Shown here one piece after another: positions 16,632-24,862 of a stretch of 26,031 bases of DNA. The stretch's first letter is position 1; each line of letters begins with the position of its first letter. The stretch is taken from assembly GCA_002311345.1 (NCBI GenBank), contig DCAA01000028.1, positions 19,206 to 45,236 on the forward strand, written 5' to 3'. Origin of the DNA: Planctomycetes bacterium UBA1146 (GTDB lineage Bacteria; Planctomycetota; UBA8108; UBA1146). Position numbers and translations under genes: made by a program. A model generated the notes under the pieces. That model was not told the DNA's origin, did no database searches, and saw nothing but the letters and a program-made list of their open reading frames with translations.

Positions 16632-17495
16632 TCAGCCGTGCGTCTCCTCGAATTCTTCGTCGTAGATCTCGGGTTGTTCGATCTTCCCCTCGGCGACCAG
16701 TTCCTGCAATCTCCCCAGGGCATCGTTCTCGAGTTGTCGAACACGCTCTCTGGAGAGGTTGACCCGTTGCCCGATTTCCTTGAGGGTCATCGGTTCCCCG
16801 TTGTCGAGGCCGTATCTCATGCGAAGGATCACTCGCTCGCGATCTTCCAGATGGCATAGCAGGTTCTGGATCATCTCGATCTGGATCTTCTTGGCCAGAG
16901 AAGTATGAGGTTGAATCTGAGAAGGATCTTCGATGATGTCAGAGATGGTCCACGAGTTCTCGATCGAGATCGTCTGGCTGACGGAATCGGCAACGTTAAG
17001 TGCGTTCCGGATGATCGCGGTCTTTTCCATGGGGATTTCCATCCGCTCAGCGATTTCGTTGAAATGGGCGGGGCGGCCCAACTCGATGGCGAGATCGGCA
17101 GCAGCCTTCTTCCATTTTGTGATGGTCTCCACCATATAAGAGGGGATGCGCACCGATTTCACAGTATCGATGAGTGCGCGTTTGATCGATTGCTTGATCC
17201 ACCAGGTTCCGTAGGTGCTGAAACGACATTCGGCAGCAGGATCGAATCTTTCCACTGCTTTCAGAAGTCCCAGATTCCCCTCCTCGATCAGATCGAGCAG
17301 CGGTAATCCACGTTCGACGTAATATTTGGCGATACTAACTACCAGGCGGAGGTTCGACCGGACCATCTTGTCACGTGCTTCGGGGTCGCCCTTGCGAACC
17401 TCGATGGCAAGTTCTCTTTCTTCCTCGGCGGTCAGCAGAGAGTGTCGGTTGATGTCATGGAAGTATGCCTCTAGGCCGACCTCGCGAGCTTGCAT
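16632..17495 (-). CDS. RNA polymerase sigma-70 family factor, RpoD/SigA-like without region 1.1
   Basis: The subunit directs RNA polymerase to promoters. Regions 1.2 (LEAYFHDINRHSLLTAEEE), 2.1-2.4 (RSNLRLVVSIAKYYVERGLP, LLDLIEEGNLGLLKAVERFD, FSTYGTWWIKQSIKRAL), 3 and 4 are all present. Region 4.2 has the helix-turn-helix MTLKEIGQRVNLSRERVRQLE. The order and motifs match the primary-sigma subfamily, but the length (287) and absence of region 1.1 suit a group 2 (RpoS/SigA-like) alternative sigma. GGAAGGA sits seven bases before ATG 17495. The gene is 78 nt downstream of the HEAT-repeat gene on the same strand. Confidence 0.93.
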   Translation of the reverse strand: MQAREVGLEAYFHDINRHSLLTAEEERELAIEVRKGDPEARDKMVRSNLRLVVSIAKYYVERGLPLLDLIEEGNLGLLKAVERFDPAAECRFSTYGTWWIKQSIKRALIDTVKSVRIPSYMVETITKWKKAAADLAIELGRPAHFNEIAERMEIPMEKTAIIRNALNVADSVSQTISIENSWTISDIIEDPSQIQPHTSLAKKIQIEMIQNLLCHLEDRERVILRMRYGLDNGEPMTLKEIGQRVNLSRERVRQLENDALGRLQELVAEGKIEQPEIYDEEFEETHG

Positions 17496-17573
17496 CTGAG
17501 TGTCCTTCCCGGGCGAGCCCCTGCGCCCGACAAGCGGTCGGGTTCAGGCAGGTGGATCTCGTCCATGAAGGGT

Positions 17574-20360
17574 TCATCGGTCGCCAGAGGGATCTAACTT
17601 TACAGGATTCTCATTTCTGGAGCCCCTTCGGGCCCACCAGGTCTTCCACAGGCTTGCTATCTCTTCCTGGGCGGCAGTGCGCTCCTGGGTATCGGTGAGC
17701 GAAAAGGTGTTCCACCAGCCCAGATCCACGCCTGTGAGCCTTCTGAGCATCGGTATGGCGTAGCTGCGTAGATTCCGGGTGTCCGTTCTCTGGACAAGGG
17801 CCTTCAGCAATCTTTCCCGGGGGATGCCGTGATTGCGGTCGTTGGAGATCAGTGTTTCGAGGGCCCGGAGCGCCATCGGCAATTGATTCTCGAGCACGCG
17901 ATTTCTCCGTTCCAGTGGCATTTCGAGCCAACTGAGAACCTGGTTCACTGCGGTCGGATCGCCGATAAAGATCAACTGTTCCAGGGCTTTCTGGGCGTCC
18001 CGGGTGACTCGAGTTTCCAGGGTTTTGAGGATCGAGAGCAGCATATATTTCCCACGCGGGTCTCCCAGTACCAGCAGAGCCCGAGCGGTGGCCTCATCGG
18101 GATCATCGTTCCAGATCGAGATCAACTGGTCCATCGCTGAAGTGAGTTTCAGGGTCGTCACGATGTCGATTGCAGCAAGGCGCAACGAACGAACTTCGGA
18201 GTTCAGAGATTCCAGAATCGACTTCTCGATATCATCCCAGGTCAAAGATAGATCCCAGCCTTTTTGTGCCTGGTCAGGTTCTTCGTCGAGCGTTCTCAGC
18301 AGTACCAGGGTCTGGTAACCGATACTGGATCGGATCTCCGCGCTCTCTGGTCCCAGTCGGGCAGAATTGAATCGATGAGCCCAGCGGCGCCATCTGGGTC
18401 GCAACCGTGTGAGGACAGGTCGGTCTTCGATGAGGAGAACCGATCCAGAAATCCGGTATGTATTCCCTGAACTGATCTCGACCAGGACCGATTCGTCTTC
18501 CCCCTCATCTCCGATCTTGAGTTCTCTATCGCCGGTTTTCACCACCACCGACTGAACCCTCATCGGCAAGACCTCTCCGTGAGGGTCAATTCTCATGTCT
18601 GCCATCAATAACTGAATCCATGTTGAATCCTCATTGTTTGGATAGAGCTCTTCATCGGGTAAATCCTCGAGTCGTTGTTGCCAGTACGCAGCGCGCTTTT
18701 CATAGAAATCGCTGGTTTTTGTACGCTGCCGAGGTTGTGGTTTTCCACCGATGCCTTTCGACAGTAGTTGTTCAGCTGTGCCTCGATGATTCGGTGCTCC
18801 TTCTGAAAGTGTGACTGCCAGCATTTTCATCAATTCTCGTCGGGCTCGTATCGTCAGGAAATCAAATTCGACCAGTCGGGTTACGCTGGTCCGGACCCGG
18901 AAACTGATCGTGTTATCTGTGCTCGACAATCCGACTCCGAATTCCTTGATCACCTTGAGCCATATCTCTTCAGAGATACCGACATGGCTGTGCTGGGCAC
19001 AGAGGATCCCGAGAGCAATTTCTGCGTGCCGGGTGGCGAGCAATTTGATTACTGCGTCATCCCATCCTTCAGGAAGTGATACCGATCGATTTGAAAGATA
19101 CGCAAGGGTTCCGAGTACGAGGGGGATTCGGCCACTGGATTGAGCGATGTCCACTGCAAGCGCGTCATCGATCCTTCCATTGAGTACCTGCACCCATTGA
19201 TCAGTAGGAAGTAAATGGTGAAGGGAAGTCCACAGTGAGGCCAGCCGGGAGTTGGTCCACCGAAGGACCGGAAGAGCTTCAGGAGATAGGATCGCCTCGA
19301 CCAGTTTCTTGCAGTGCATCCGGACGAACTCCTGGTCCTGGATTCGCTTCTCGAGTGCAAGCCAGCTCAAGTGCTGTCTCCAGGGGGAAAGGTCGCCCCG
19401 GTGTCGAATGAACAGATCGATGGATCCTTCGATTCCAGCCTCGAGGAGGGGTGGAATCAATGAATCGGCTCTTTCGATGGAGACCATGGCGGCTCCATCG
19501 AGGTGAAGAGAGGTCAGTTTCGCTAGTTCAGCGCTGGCTTTCTGATCTTTTCTACAAAGGCGCGCGATCATCGCGGCATCATGAAGTCGAGAATCTGCGG
19601 TGGGTGCGGGAACCGGTATCGGTCCTACCTGCTCCCAGACTCCAGCAAGATGGAGCAGGTCTGGGTCATCGGTTTGGGGGAGAGTTGCCTTGACGGCACG
19701 GGCGATTCGTTCCTCGGGAGCGAGATTGGCGGAAGCTTCATCGAGGTCATTGCTCAGCAGTGCGACCCAGGTGGCGAGTTCGCCCCGTGTCCTGGTCCTT
19801 CCCTGGGCTTTTTCCATCACGACCCTCTCCTCGGAGAAGATCACCCATGGAACTCCTGGTTCCACTCCTCGCGCCGGTGGTCCAGAAATGCTCGCGGTGT
19901 TGATCCCTGGAAACAGGATCTCTACCGAATATGGCGGTTCGGTACCGCGGATCTCGGCCTGAATTCGGCGCTCTTCTGTGCGGGATGAAACGGTGGTCTG
20001 GAGCAGATTACTCTGATGGAATCGGATCGTGGTTCCCGTGATCTCATCGCGAGGGCCAAGAAGTGAGGATTTTGTGAGGTTGCCTACACGGATGACGTCG
20101 AGGTGCAGAATCGGGGGAGAAAGGATCGCCAGCAGTTCCTTCGCCCTGGCCCGTATTTCTGGATCTGGGTCCAGCAGCGTCTTGCGAAGAGCCTCCACCG
20201 CTTCGGGCCCTGCCTCCAGGATCCTGCGAGCGGCCTCTTCTCTGCGTGACCAATCGTCTGCTCCCAGATCAGCGATCCAGGTCGCTACATCGTCGTGCTG
20301 GTGACCGATAGCGGCCGGAGGAGAGAGGAAGAGCCAGAAAACGAGCAATGAGGACAACAT
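17574..20360 (-). CDS. Secreted HEAT-repeat protein of unknown function
   Basis: A signal peptide (about 1-20) is followed by a HEAT-like helical pair region (about 23-85). A probable beta-rich region follows (about 85-190), then long helical stretches (about 200-560) and a small strand-rich part (about 570-680). More HEAT-like repeats with Asp-rich turns (about 700-850) lie near the C-terminus. No catalytic motif is visible, so the protein is probably a periplasmic or surface scaffold. It is one of the largest ORFs here (928 residues). ATG 20360 has only a weak ribosome site (GGGAGC about twelve bases away). Function is not assigned. Confidence 0.82.
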   Translation of the reverse strand: MLSSLLVFWLFLSPPAAIGHQHDDVATWIADLGADDWSRREEAARRILEAGPEAVEALRKTLLDPDPEIRARAKELLAILSPPILHLDVIRVGNLTKSSLLGPRDEITGTTIRFHQSNLLQTTVSSRTEERRIQAEIRGTEPPYSVEILFPGINTASISGPPARGVEPGVPWVIFSEERVVMEKAQGRTRTRGELATWVALLSNDLDEASANLAPEERIARAVKATLPQTDDPDLLHLAGVWEQVGPIPVPAPTADSRLHDAAMIARLCRKDQKASAELAKLTSLHLDGAAMVSIERADSLIPPLLEAGIEGSIDLFIRHRGDLSPWRQHLSWLALEKRIQDQEFVRMHCKKLVEAILSPEALPVLRWTNSRLASLWTSLHHLLPTDQWVQVLNGRIDDALAVDIAQSSGRIPLVLGTLAYLSNRSVSLPEGWDDAVIKLLATRHAEIALGILCAQHSHVGISEEIWLKVIKEFGVGLSSTDNTISFRVRTSVTRLVEFDFLTIRARRELMKMLAVTLSEGAPNHRGTAEQLLSKGIGGKPQPRQRTKTSDFYEKRAAYWQQRLEDLPDEELYPNNEDSTWIQLLMADMRIDPHGEVLPMRVQSVVVKTGDRELKIGDEGEDESVLVEISSGNTYRISGSVLLIEDRPVLTRLRPRWRRWAHRFNSARLGPESAEIRSSIGYQTLVLLRTLDEEPDQAQKGWDLSLTWDDIEKSILESLNSEVRSLRLAAIDIVTTLKLTSAMDQLISIWNDDPDEATARALLVLGDPRGKYMLLSILKTLETRVTRDAQKALEQLIFIGDPTAVNQVLSWLEMPLERRNRVLENQLPMALRALETLISNDRNHGIPRERLLKALVQRTDTRNLRSYAIPMLRRLTGVDLGWWNTFSLTDTQERTAAQEEIASLWKTWWARRGSRNENPVKLDPSGDR

Positions 20361-20629
20361 GTTGATCAGATGCTCCCGGGTAATTGCGCGGTGTCCGGGA
20401 TTCTCCTATTCTTGCGGGCAGGACATTCCTTCGGGGGGAAATCGCTCAAGTGTAACCATCTCGAGAGCCGATATTCCCTCTGGAATACCTTGCTCGAATT
20501 CCAGTCACTGCCGGGGAGTCTCTGGTTCCGGTGGGACGGGATTTCCGAACAGGTACTTCCCTGAAGGATACCCTGAATTTGGACCTGGTGCAGGATTGTG
20601 GCTGCCTGGAATACCTGGAGGCGTTCATC
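20361..20629. other. Divergent intergenic region (269 nt)
   Basis: This holds the upstream regions of the minus-strand HEAT gene and the plus-strand regulator. An in-frame GTG at 20531 would extend the regulator by 33 residues. No sigma-54 -24/-12 element or clear operator was recognised by eye. Confidence 0.4.
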
Positions 20630-22228
20630 GTGGTCGATCGCTCCTTCGAGATTGAACTCAGCCAAGAACTTCATGGCACCGCTGGAGTGCGGAGTGATCG
20701 AAGATTCGAGGTCCTGGTGGACTCGCTGCTGGGAGTTCTGCTGAAGAGATTCGATGCCCGTTGCGCAACTCTGCATTTGATATCGCCTCCTGATCATGAG
20801 GGCAATCGACTGGTCGATGAGGTCCTGGTCCGAAGTGTGGGAGGCCAGAGGCCATCGGGAACCATCGATCAACTACTGCTGGAAAACCTTGGGAGCCTCG
20901 AAGTGCCTCAGTTGATCCAGGACATTGACCCGAATACACCCGATCCGATTCTCAGTTATTCAGTCCCCCTTATCGATGGTGAGAGGGTGTTGTTCCTGAT
21001 CGAGGGAGATCCGGAGCGCGGGTTCGAGAAATCATCACAGGCAACCATCCAATCGATGATCGATCAAGTCCAGGTCGACATCCTCGATGCTTACCTGTTC
21101 AGAAGGCAATCGAGGATGATCGAGAAACTCGAGGCGAGACTTGAGCAACTGGAGGACGTGCTGGCTCAACAGAAGATCGAGATCGATCCAGAATGCGATG
21201 AATCGAACGTGATACCGGTTGCTGAAGCATTCATCGTCGGGGAGGTCTCGACGGTAGATCCCGCGATGAAGGAGGTTCTGGCCCAGGTGGAGAGGCTGCG
21301 AGAGACAGATCTCAACGTGCTGATCCACGGCGAGACAGGTACCGGTAAGCAACTCCTCGCCCGCGCCTTTCACGATGGTACATCGAGGTCCGCGTATTGT
21401 TTCGAGGTTGTTTCCTGTGGAGCTCTCGCGCCGACTCTGATCGAGGGAGAACTGTTTGGTTGGCGCAAAGGAGCTTTCAGTGGTGCCGATGAAGACCACG
21501 CAGGAGTGTTCGAGAGATCCAGCGGTGGAACGGTGTTGCTCGATGAAGTCGGAGATTTGCCGCTGGAGATTCAGCAGAAACTGCTCCGCGTCCTCCAGGA
21601 AGGACTACTGCGCCCGGTTGGAGGTTCGGAGCAGATTTCCGTGAACCTGAGGTTCCTTGCATCGACCAGATACGATCTTCAAGAACTGGTGCAAGCAGGC
21701 AAGTTCAGGGAAGACCTCTATTATCGACTTGCAGGTTTCGTGCTGGAAGTGCCCCCCCTGCGCGAGCGGACCGCAGACATCCCTAACTTCGTGCAGCAGT
21801 TCATCTCGGAGATGGGATTGGCCTCGGATTCATCAAAACGATTTTCCGAAAGCGCGGTGCGTGAACTGATGGTCTATCCGTGGCCAGGAAATATCCAGCA
21901 ACTCAAGAACGTGGTTCAGCAGGCTGTATTGACCTGCAACCGTCGCATCGTTCCTCGAAAACTGGTCGAGCAGTATCTCGGGGAATTGAACGGAGAGCGA
22001 CTACAGGGACAAAATGTCAGATCGACCCGCGAAGAAGTCATTCTGAAGATCCCCGCCTCGGAGGGTTTTAACGACATCATCGCAGAAGTGGAGCGGTTGG
22101 TGATCCTGACAGCGTTGCAGAGAAATCGAGGCAACAAATCCAGGGTGACCAAGCAACTGAAGATTCCACGCCAGACTCTCTATAACAAGATCGATCGCTA
22201 CGGTATCGAAGAATCCGAATACAAGTAG
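20630..22228 (+). CDS. Sigma-54-dependent-type transcriptional activator (GAF-like sensor + AAA+ + Fis HTH)
   Basis: The class opens sigma-54 promoters by ATP hydrolysis. GTG 20630 is chosen because GGAGG lies eight bases upstream; GTG 20531 (33 residues longer) is the alternative. The N-terminal about 150 residues resemble a GAF sensor, joined by a coiled-coil helix (about 155-185) to the AAA+ domain. Walker A GETGTGK (234-240), the GAFTGA loop as GAFSGA (281-286), Walker B GTVLLDE (300-306) and the FREDLYYRL arginine-finger region are all seen. The C-terminal Fis-type HTH is RGNKSRVTKQLKIPRQTLY. No histidine kinase or receiver domain is attached, so the signal is probably a small ligand or partner. 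The target genes are not identified. Confidence 0.92.
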   Translation: MVDRSFEIELSQELHGTAGVRSDRRFEVLVDSLLGVLLKRFDARCATLHLISPPDHEGNRLVDEVLVRSVGGQRPSGTIDQLLLENLGSLEVPQLIQDIDPNTPDPILSYSVPLIDGERVLFLIEGDPERGFEKSSQATIQSMIDQVQVDILDAYLFRRQSRMIEKLEARLEQLEDVLAQQKIEIDPECDESNVIPVAEAFIVGEVSTVDPAMKEVLAQVERLRETDLNVLIHGETGTGKQLLARAFHDGTSRSAYCFEVVSCGALAPTLIEGELFGWRKGAFSGADEDHAGVFERSSGGTVLLDEVGDLPLEIQQKLLRVLQEGLLRPVGGSEQISVNLRFLASTRYDLQELVQAGKFREDLYYRLAGFVLEVPPLRERTADIPNFVQQFISEMGLASDSSKRFSESAVRELMVYPWPGNIQQLKNVVQQAVLTCNRRIVPRKLVEQYLGELNGERLQGQNVRSTREEVILKIPASEGFNDIIAEVERLVILTALQRNRGNKSRVTKQLKIPRQTLYNKIDRYGIEESEYK

Positions 22229-22238
22229 GTTCTTCGAT

Positions 22239-23639
22239 TCACGCAGATCTGAGGATCGATTCTGCAATCGCTATGAAGATGATCGCAGCGGTCACATCGT
22301 TGAAACTGGTAATGAAAGGTCCAGCTACCAGTGCCGGATCGAGTCCCATCTTGACGCACAGGATGGGGAATGCGGTTCCGCAGGCGTTGGCGAAGATGAT
22401 CCCGGCTCCGATTCCCCCTGCTACCGCCATCGTGAGTCGGAGACATTGCTCGGTCATCTGGAATCCGGTTACGATGAACAGAACAGCCCCCACGACGCTG
22501 CCGATGGCGATGGCGATGAGGAGTCCGACGACCACTTCCTGGCGCAAAAGACGGAACGTCGATCTCCCCAGTTCGATGTCTCCGACCGCCATTCCTCGAA
22601 CCACGACCGTAGCCGATTGCGTTCCCACTCCTCCGGCGATTCCCATCACCAACGGGATGAACGCTGCCAGCAACAGACGTTGATTCATTGTAGAGGTGAG
22701 AAGTTCGGTGAAGCCGAGTTCGTTCGGGTGCATCCATACGAGGATGAAACCGCTGATCACTGGCAGAAAAAGCCATGGAATTCTCGCCAGAGCTCTCTTG
22801 AGTATCTTTTGCTGTGCCGGGTGACCCTCCGGCGCTCCAGCGAGGCGGTATATGTCCTCGTCCGCCTCATCAGAGAGAATTTCGACGATATCATCGATGG
22901 TAGCGACACCGAGGAGGTGATCATTTCCGTCGACGACCGGGATGGCCTGGAGGTTGTACTTTCGGGCCAGGTGAGCGACATCCTCCTGGTCTTCATCTAC
23001 CAGTACGGAGATTACCTCGGTGGTCATCAAGTCGCTGACGTTCTGTTGGGACTCTGCTCCGAGCAATTCCCGGATCGAAATCACTCCGATCAGGTGACGC
23101 TGTTCATCGATGATGTAAACATTGTTCACTACCTCCGTGTCGATGTGCTCCTGGATCAGAGAGAGAGCCTCTTCTGCAGATAGCCTCGGATCCACCGCGA
23201 TGTAATCGAGAGTCATGATTCCACCGGCGGAATGCGGGGAGTGTTGCATCAACCGCAACAATTCGACGGTGGTTGCCGGTTCCATCTCTGCAAGAACTTC
23301 TCTTCGTTGTGCCTGGGGAAGTTCATTGAGGAGGTCGGTGGCTTCGTCGGGTGGCATTTCCTCGAGGATCTTCTTCAGTCGAATCACGTCGAGGTTTTCG
23401 ATGACCTGTTCACGGGAAGTGGCGTCTGTCTCGTCGATCACCTCCGCCTGGGCCTCGGTTCCGATGGCTGCAAAGACCTTCAACTTCTCGACAGGATCGA
23501 GATCGTCGAGCACATCGGCGATATCCTCTGGACGGATTCCCTCGAGAACTTGCTCGAGCCGACCATCCGAACCGGATGCCACGAGGCATGCGCGGATTTC
23601 CTCGATGAGGTTCGTGGGGCCGTGGGGGGATTGGGACAA
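22239..23639 (-). CDS. mgtE: MgtE-family magnesium transporter
   Basis: MgtE is a Mg2+-selective, dimeric channel gated by intracellular Mg2+. The order of domains is complete: N-terminal superhelical domain (about 25-130), CBS pair (about 137-260, MTLDYIAVDP and DLMTTEVISVLVDEDQ), plug region, and a five-helix membrane domain starting near 288. Conserved pore sequences GGVGTQSATVVVRG and FANACGTAFP are present. TTG 23639 is chosen as start (466 residues, the usual size), because GAAGAGG lies eight bases upstream. The GTG at 23771 would add 44 residues with no family match. The stop is 10 bp from the convergent sigma-54 regulator. Confidence 0.95.
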   Translation of the reverse strand: MSQSPHGPTNLIEEIRACLVASGSDGRLEQVLEGIRPEDIADVLDDLDPVEKLKVFAAIGTEAQAEVIDETDATSREQVIENLDVIRLKKILEEMPPDEATDLLNELPQAQRREVLAEMEPATTVELLRLMQHSPHSAGGIMTLDYIAVDPRLSAEEALSLIQEHIDTEVVNNVYIIDEQRHLIGVISIRELLGAESQQNVSDLMTTEVISVLVDEDQEDVAHLARKYNLQAIPVVDGNDHLLGVATIDDIVEILSDEADEDIYRLAGAPEGHPAQQKILKRALARIPWLFLPVISGFILVWMHPNELGFTELLTSTMNQRLLLAAFIPLVMGIAGGVGTQSATVVVRGMAVGDIELGRSTFRLLRQEVVVGLLIAIAIGSVVGAVLFIVTGFQMTEQCLRLTMAVAGGIGAGIIFANACGTAFPILCVKMGLDPALVAGPFITSFNDVTAAIIFIAIAESILRSA

Positions 23640-23938
23640 GTCGTGAACCTCTTCCTTCGGGATCGGTCGCTGATGGTCTCCATCCCTCCGCGGGATATCA
23701 ACAGATCCAGGCCCCAGGAGTGCCTGCCACGGTGGCAGGTCTGCTCTGCCGAAGCGGTTGCGCACTGTCACAATGGCAGCCTAAGGTGTTCAGGAGCTGA
23801 TCAAAGAACTTCAGATCATGACACAAGTCTATTTGAAAAAGCAACTTGTGAATCCAGCAGTAGGTGCTGGTTCGGCGGCACGATCATTGCGAAATAGTCG
23901 TTTGCCCGGGAACAACCCGGTTCTGGAAGGACCCTTCG
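23640..23938. other. Divergent intergenic region between mgtE and the receiver gene
   Basis: About 299 nt hold the leaders of both genes. A perfect 8-bp inverted repeat lies at 23723-23739, and CCGGG/CCCGG pairs around AACAA at 23906-23920, 18 nt before the receiver start. No Mg2+ riboswitch (M-box) was recognised by eye. No additional gene is seen. Confidence 0.5.
23723..23739. repeat. Perfect inverted repeat in the mgtE leader
   Basis: CCTGCCAC, a central G, and GTGGCAGG: 17 bases that mirror exactly. The repeat lies about 84 nt upstream of the chosen mgtE start. It may be an operator for a dimeric regulator, or an RNA hairpin (CCTGCCA/TGGCAGG with a three-base loop). Confidence 0.5.
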
Positions 23939-24394
23939 ATGTTGTCCGAGATTTTCACATCGGGAGCAGGGTTTTCCGGATCTCAGTACCGGGTATTGCT
24001 CGCAGATGACGATGCGGCAGTTCGCGGAAGTCTGGCCGCGCTGCTCGATGCAGATGGATTTGTCACGGAGCACGCCAGTGGAGGGCTCGAAGTCCTCTCA
24101 CTGTTCAGAAACTTCCAGGCAAAGAATAGTGCCGCAAGGCCCGATGCCTGTCCGTTTGATTTTCTGGTGCTGGACGTACATATGCCGGACCTCACCGGCG
24201 TCGAGGTGTTCAGGCGGATCCGCAGTGAGTATCGCTGGCGATTCCCGGCACTCTTTGTCAGCGGGGAGGCCAGTATTGAGTTGAAGAGAGATGTCGAGGA
24301 GGTGGGCGGTTTCGCCTTGTTGCCGAAGCCTGTCGAGCCAGATCTGTTCCGGAGCAGAATCCGGGACCTGGTGAGTACCCTGCTCAAGAATTGA
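23939..24394 (+). CDS. CheY-like single-domain response regulator receiver
   Basis: A stand-alone phosphoreceiver. The acidic pocket is LLADDDAAV (20-28), the phosphoacceptor Asp79 is in FLVLDVHMPDLTG (75-87), the switch Ser108 in ALFVSGEAS, and Lys130 in LLPKPVE. No output domain follows, so the phosphorylated form presumably binds another protein. ATG 23939 has GGAAGGA with seven bases spacing; a start at 23864 is possible but has no family match. No histidine kinase gene is adjacent, so its kinase is unknown. Confidence 0.92.
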   Translation: MLSEIFTSGAGFSGSQYRVLLADDDAAVRGSLAALLDADGFVTEHASGGLEVLSLFRNFQAKNSAARPDACPFDFLVLDVHMPDLTGVEVFRRIRSEYRWRFPALFVSGEASIELKRDVEEVGGFALLPKPVEPDLFRSRIRDLVSTLLKN

Positions 24395-24485
24395 GAAGAG
24401 TTGATGTCTGTGAACTCCAGCAATGGGGTTCGTAGAAATCGAAGAGAGAAAGCCCAAACGGGCACGAGAAAGGGAGGCGACTCCA

Positions 24486-24788
24486 ATGGCAAAACTCAAT
24501 CTTCGTCCGCTCAACGACAAAATTGTCGTCAAGCGGCTCGAAGCGGAAGACCGTACCAAGGGTGGTATCTTCTTGCCGGACAATGCGAAGGAAAAGCCAA
24601 GAGAGGGCAAGGTCATGGCTCTCGGAGATGGCAAGTTGCTCAAGGATGGCAATCGCGCGGAATTTCAGGTCAGCAAGGACGATCGTGTGATTTTCAGTTC
24701 TTACGCTGGCACCGAGATCAAAGTGGAAGGTCAGGAGTATCTGATCATGAGCGAGGACGATGTCCTTGCCATTGTCAATGCTGACTAG
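24486..24788 (+). CDS. groES: Co-chaperonin GroES
   Basis: It caps the GroEL cavity. The 100-residue product starts at ATG 24486 (AAGGGAGG nine bases before) with the typical LRPLNDKIVVKRLEAEDRTK and GGIFLPDNAKEKP (the mobile loop). DDRVIFSSYAGTEIKVEGQEY and LIMSEDDVLAIV follow. An upstream ATG at 24423 would give 21 Arg/Lys/Glu-rich residues that are not part of the family. No CIRCE inverted repeat (TTAGCACTC type) was seen in the 91 nt upstream, so HrcA control is unlikely. Confidence 0.97.
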   Translation: MAKLNLRPLNDKIVVKRLEAEDRTKGGIFLPDNAKEKPREGKVMALGDGKLLKDGNRAEFQVSKDDRVIFSSYAGTEIKVEGQEYLIMSEDDVLAIVNAD

Positions 24789-24862
24789 GTATTCACGATA
24801 AACCGAGTCTTTCGCCGAGTTGAAACTTGCGGAAGACAGAAGATATGAGAGGAACTGACACG

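Noticed and set aside
16535..16744. A 70-residue N-terminal extension of apt
   Set aside because: It overlaps the sigma-factor 3' end and has no family similarity. GTG 16534 has a good ribosome site and the canonical APRT N-terminus.
23640..23771. A 44-residue N-terminal extension of MgtE from GTG 23771
   Set aside because: It does not resemble MgtE; TTG 23639 with GAAGAGG gives the usual length.
24395..24485. A CIRCE/HrcA operator before groES
   Set aside because: No TTAGCACTC-N9-GAGTGCTAA-like inverted repeat is present.
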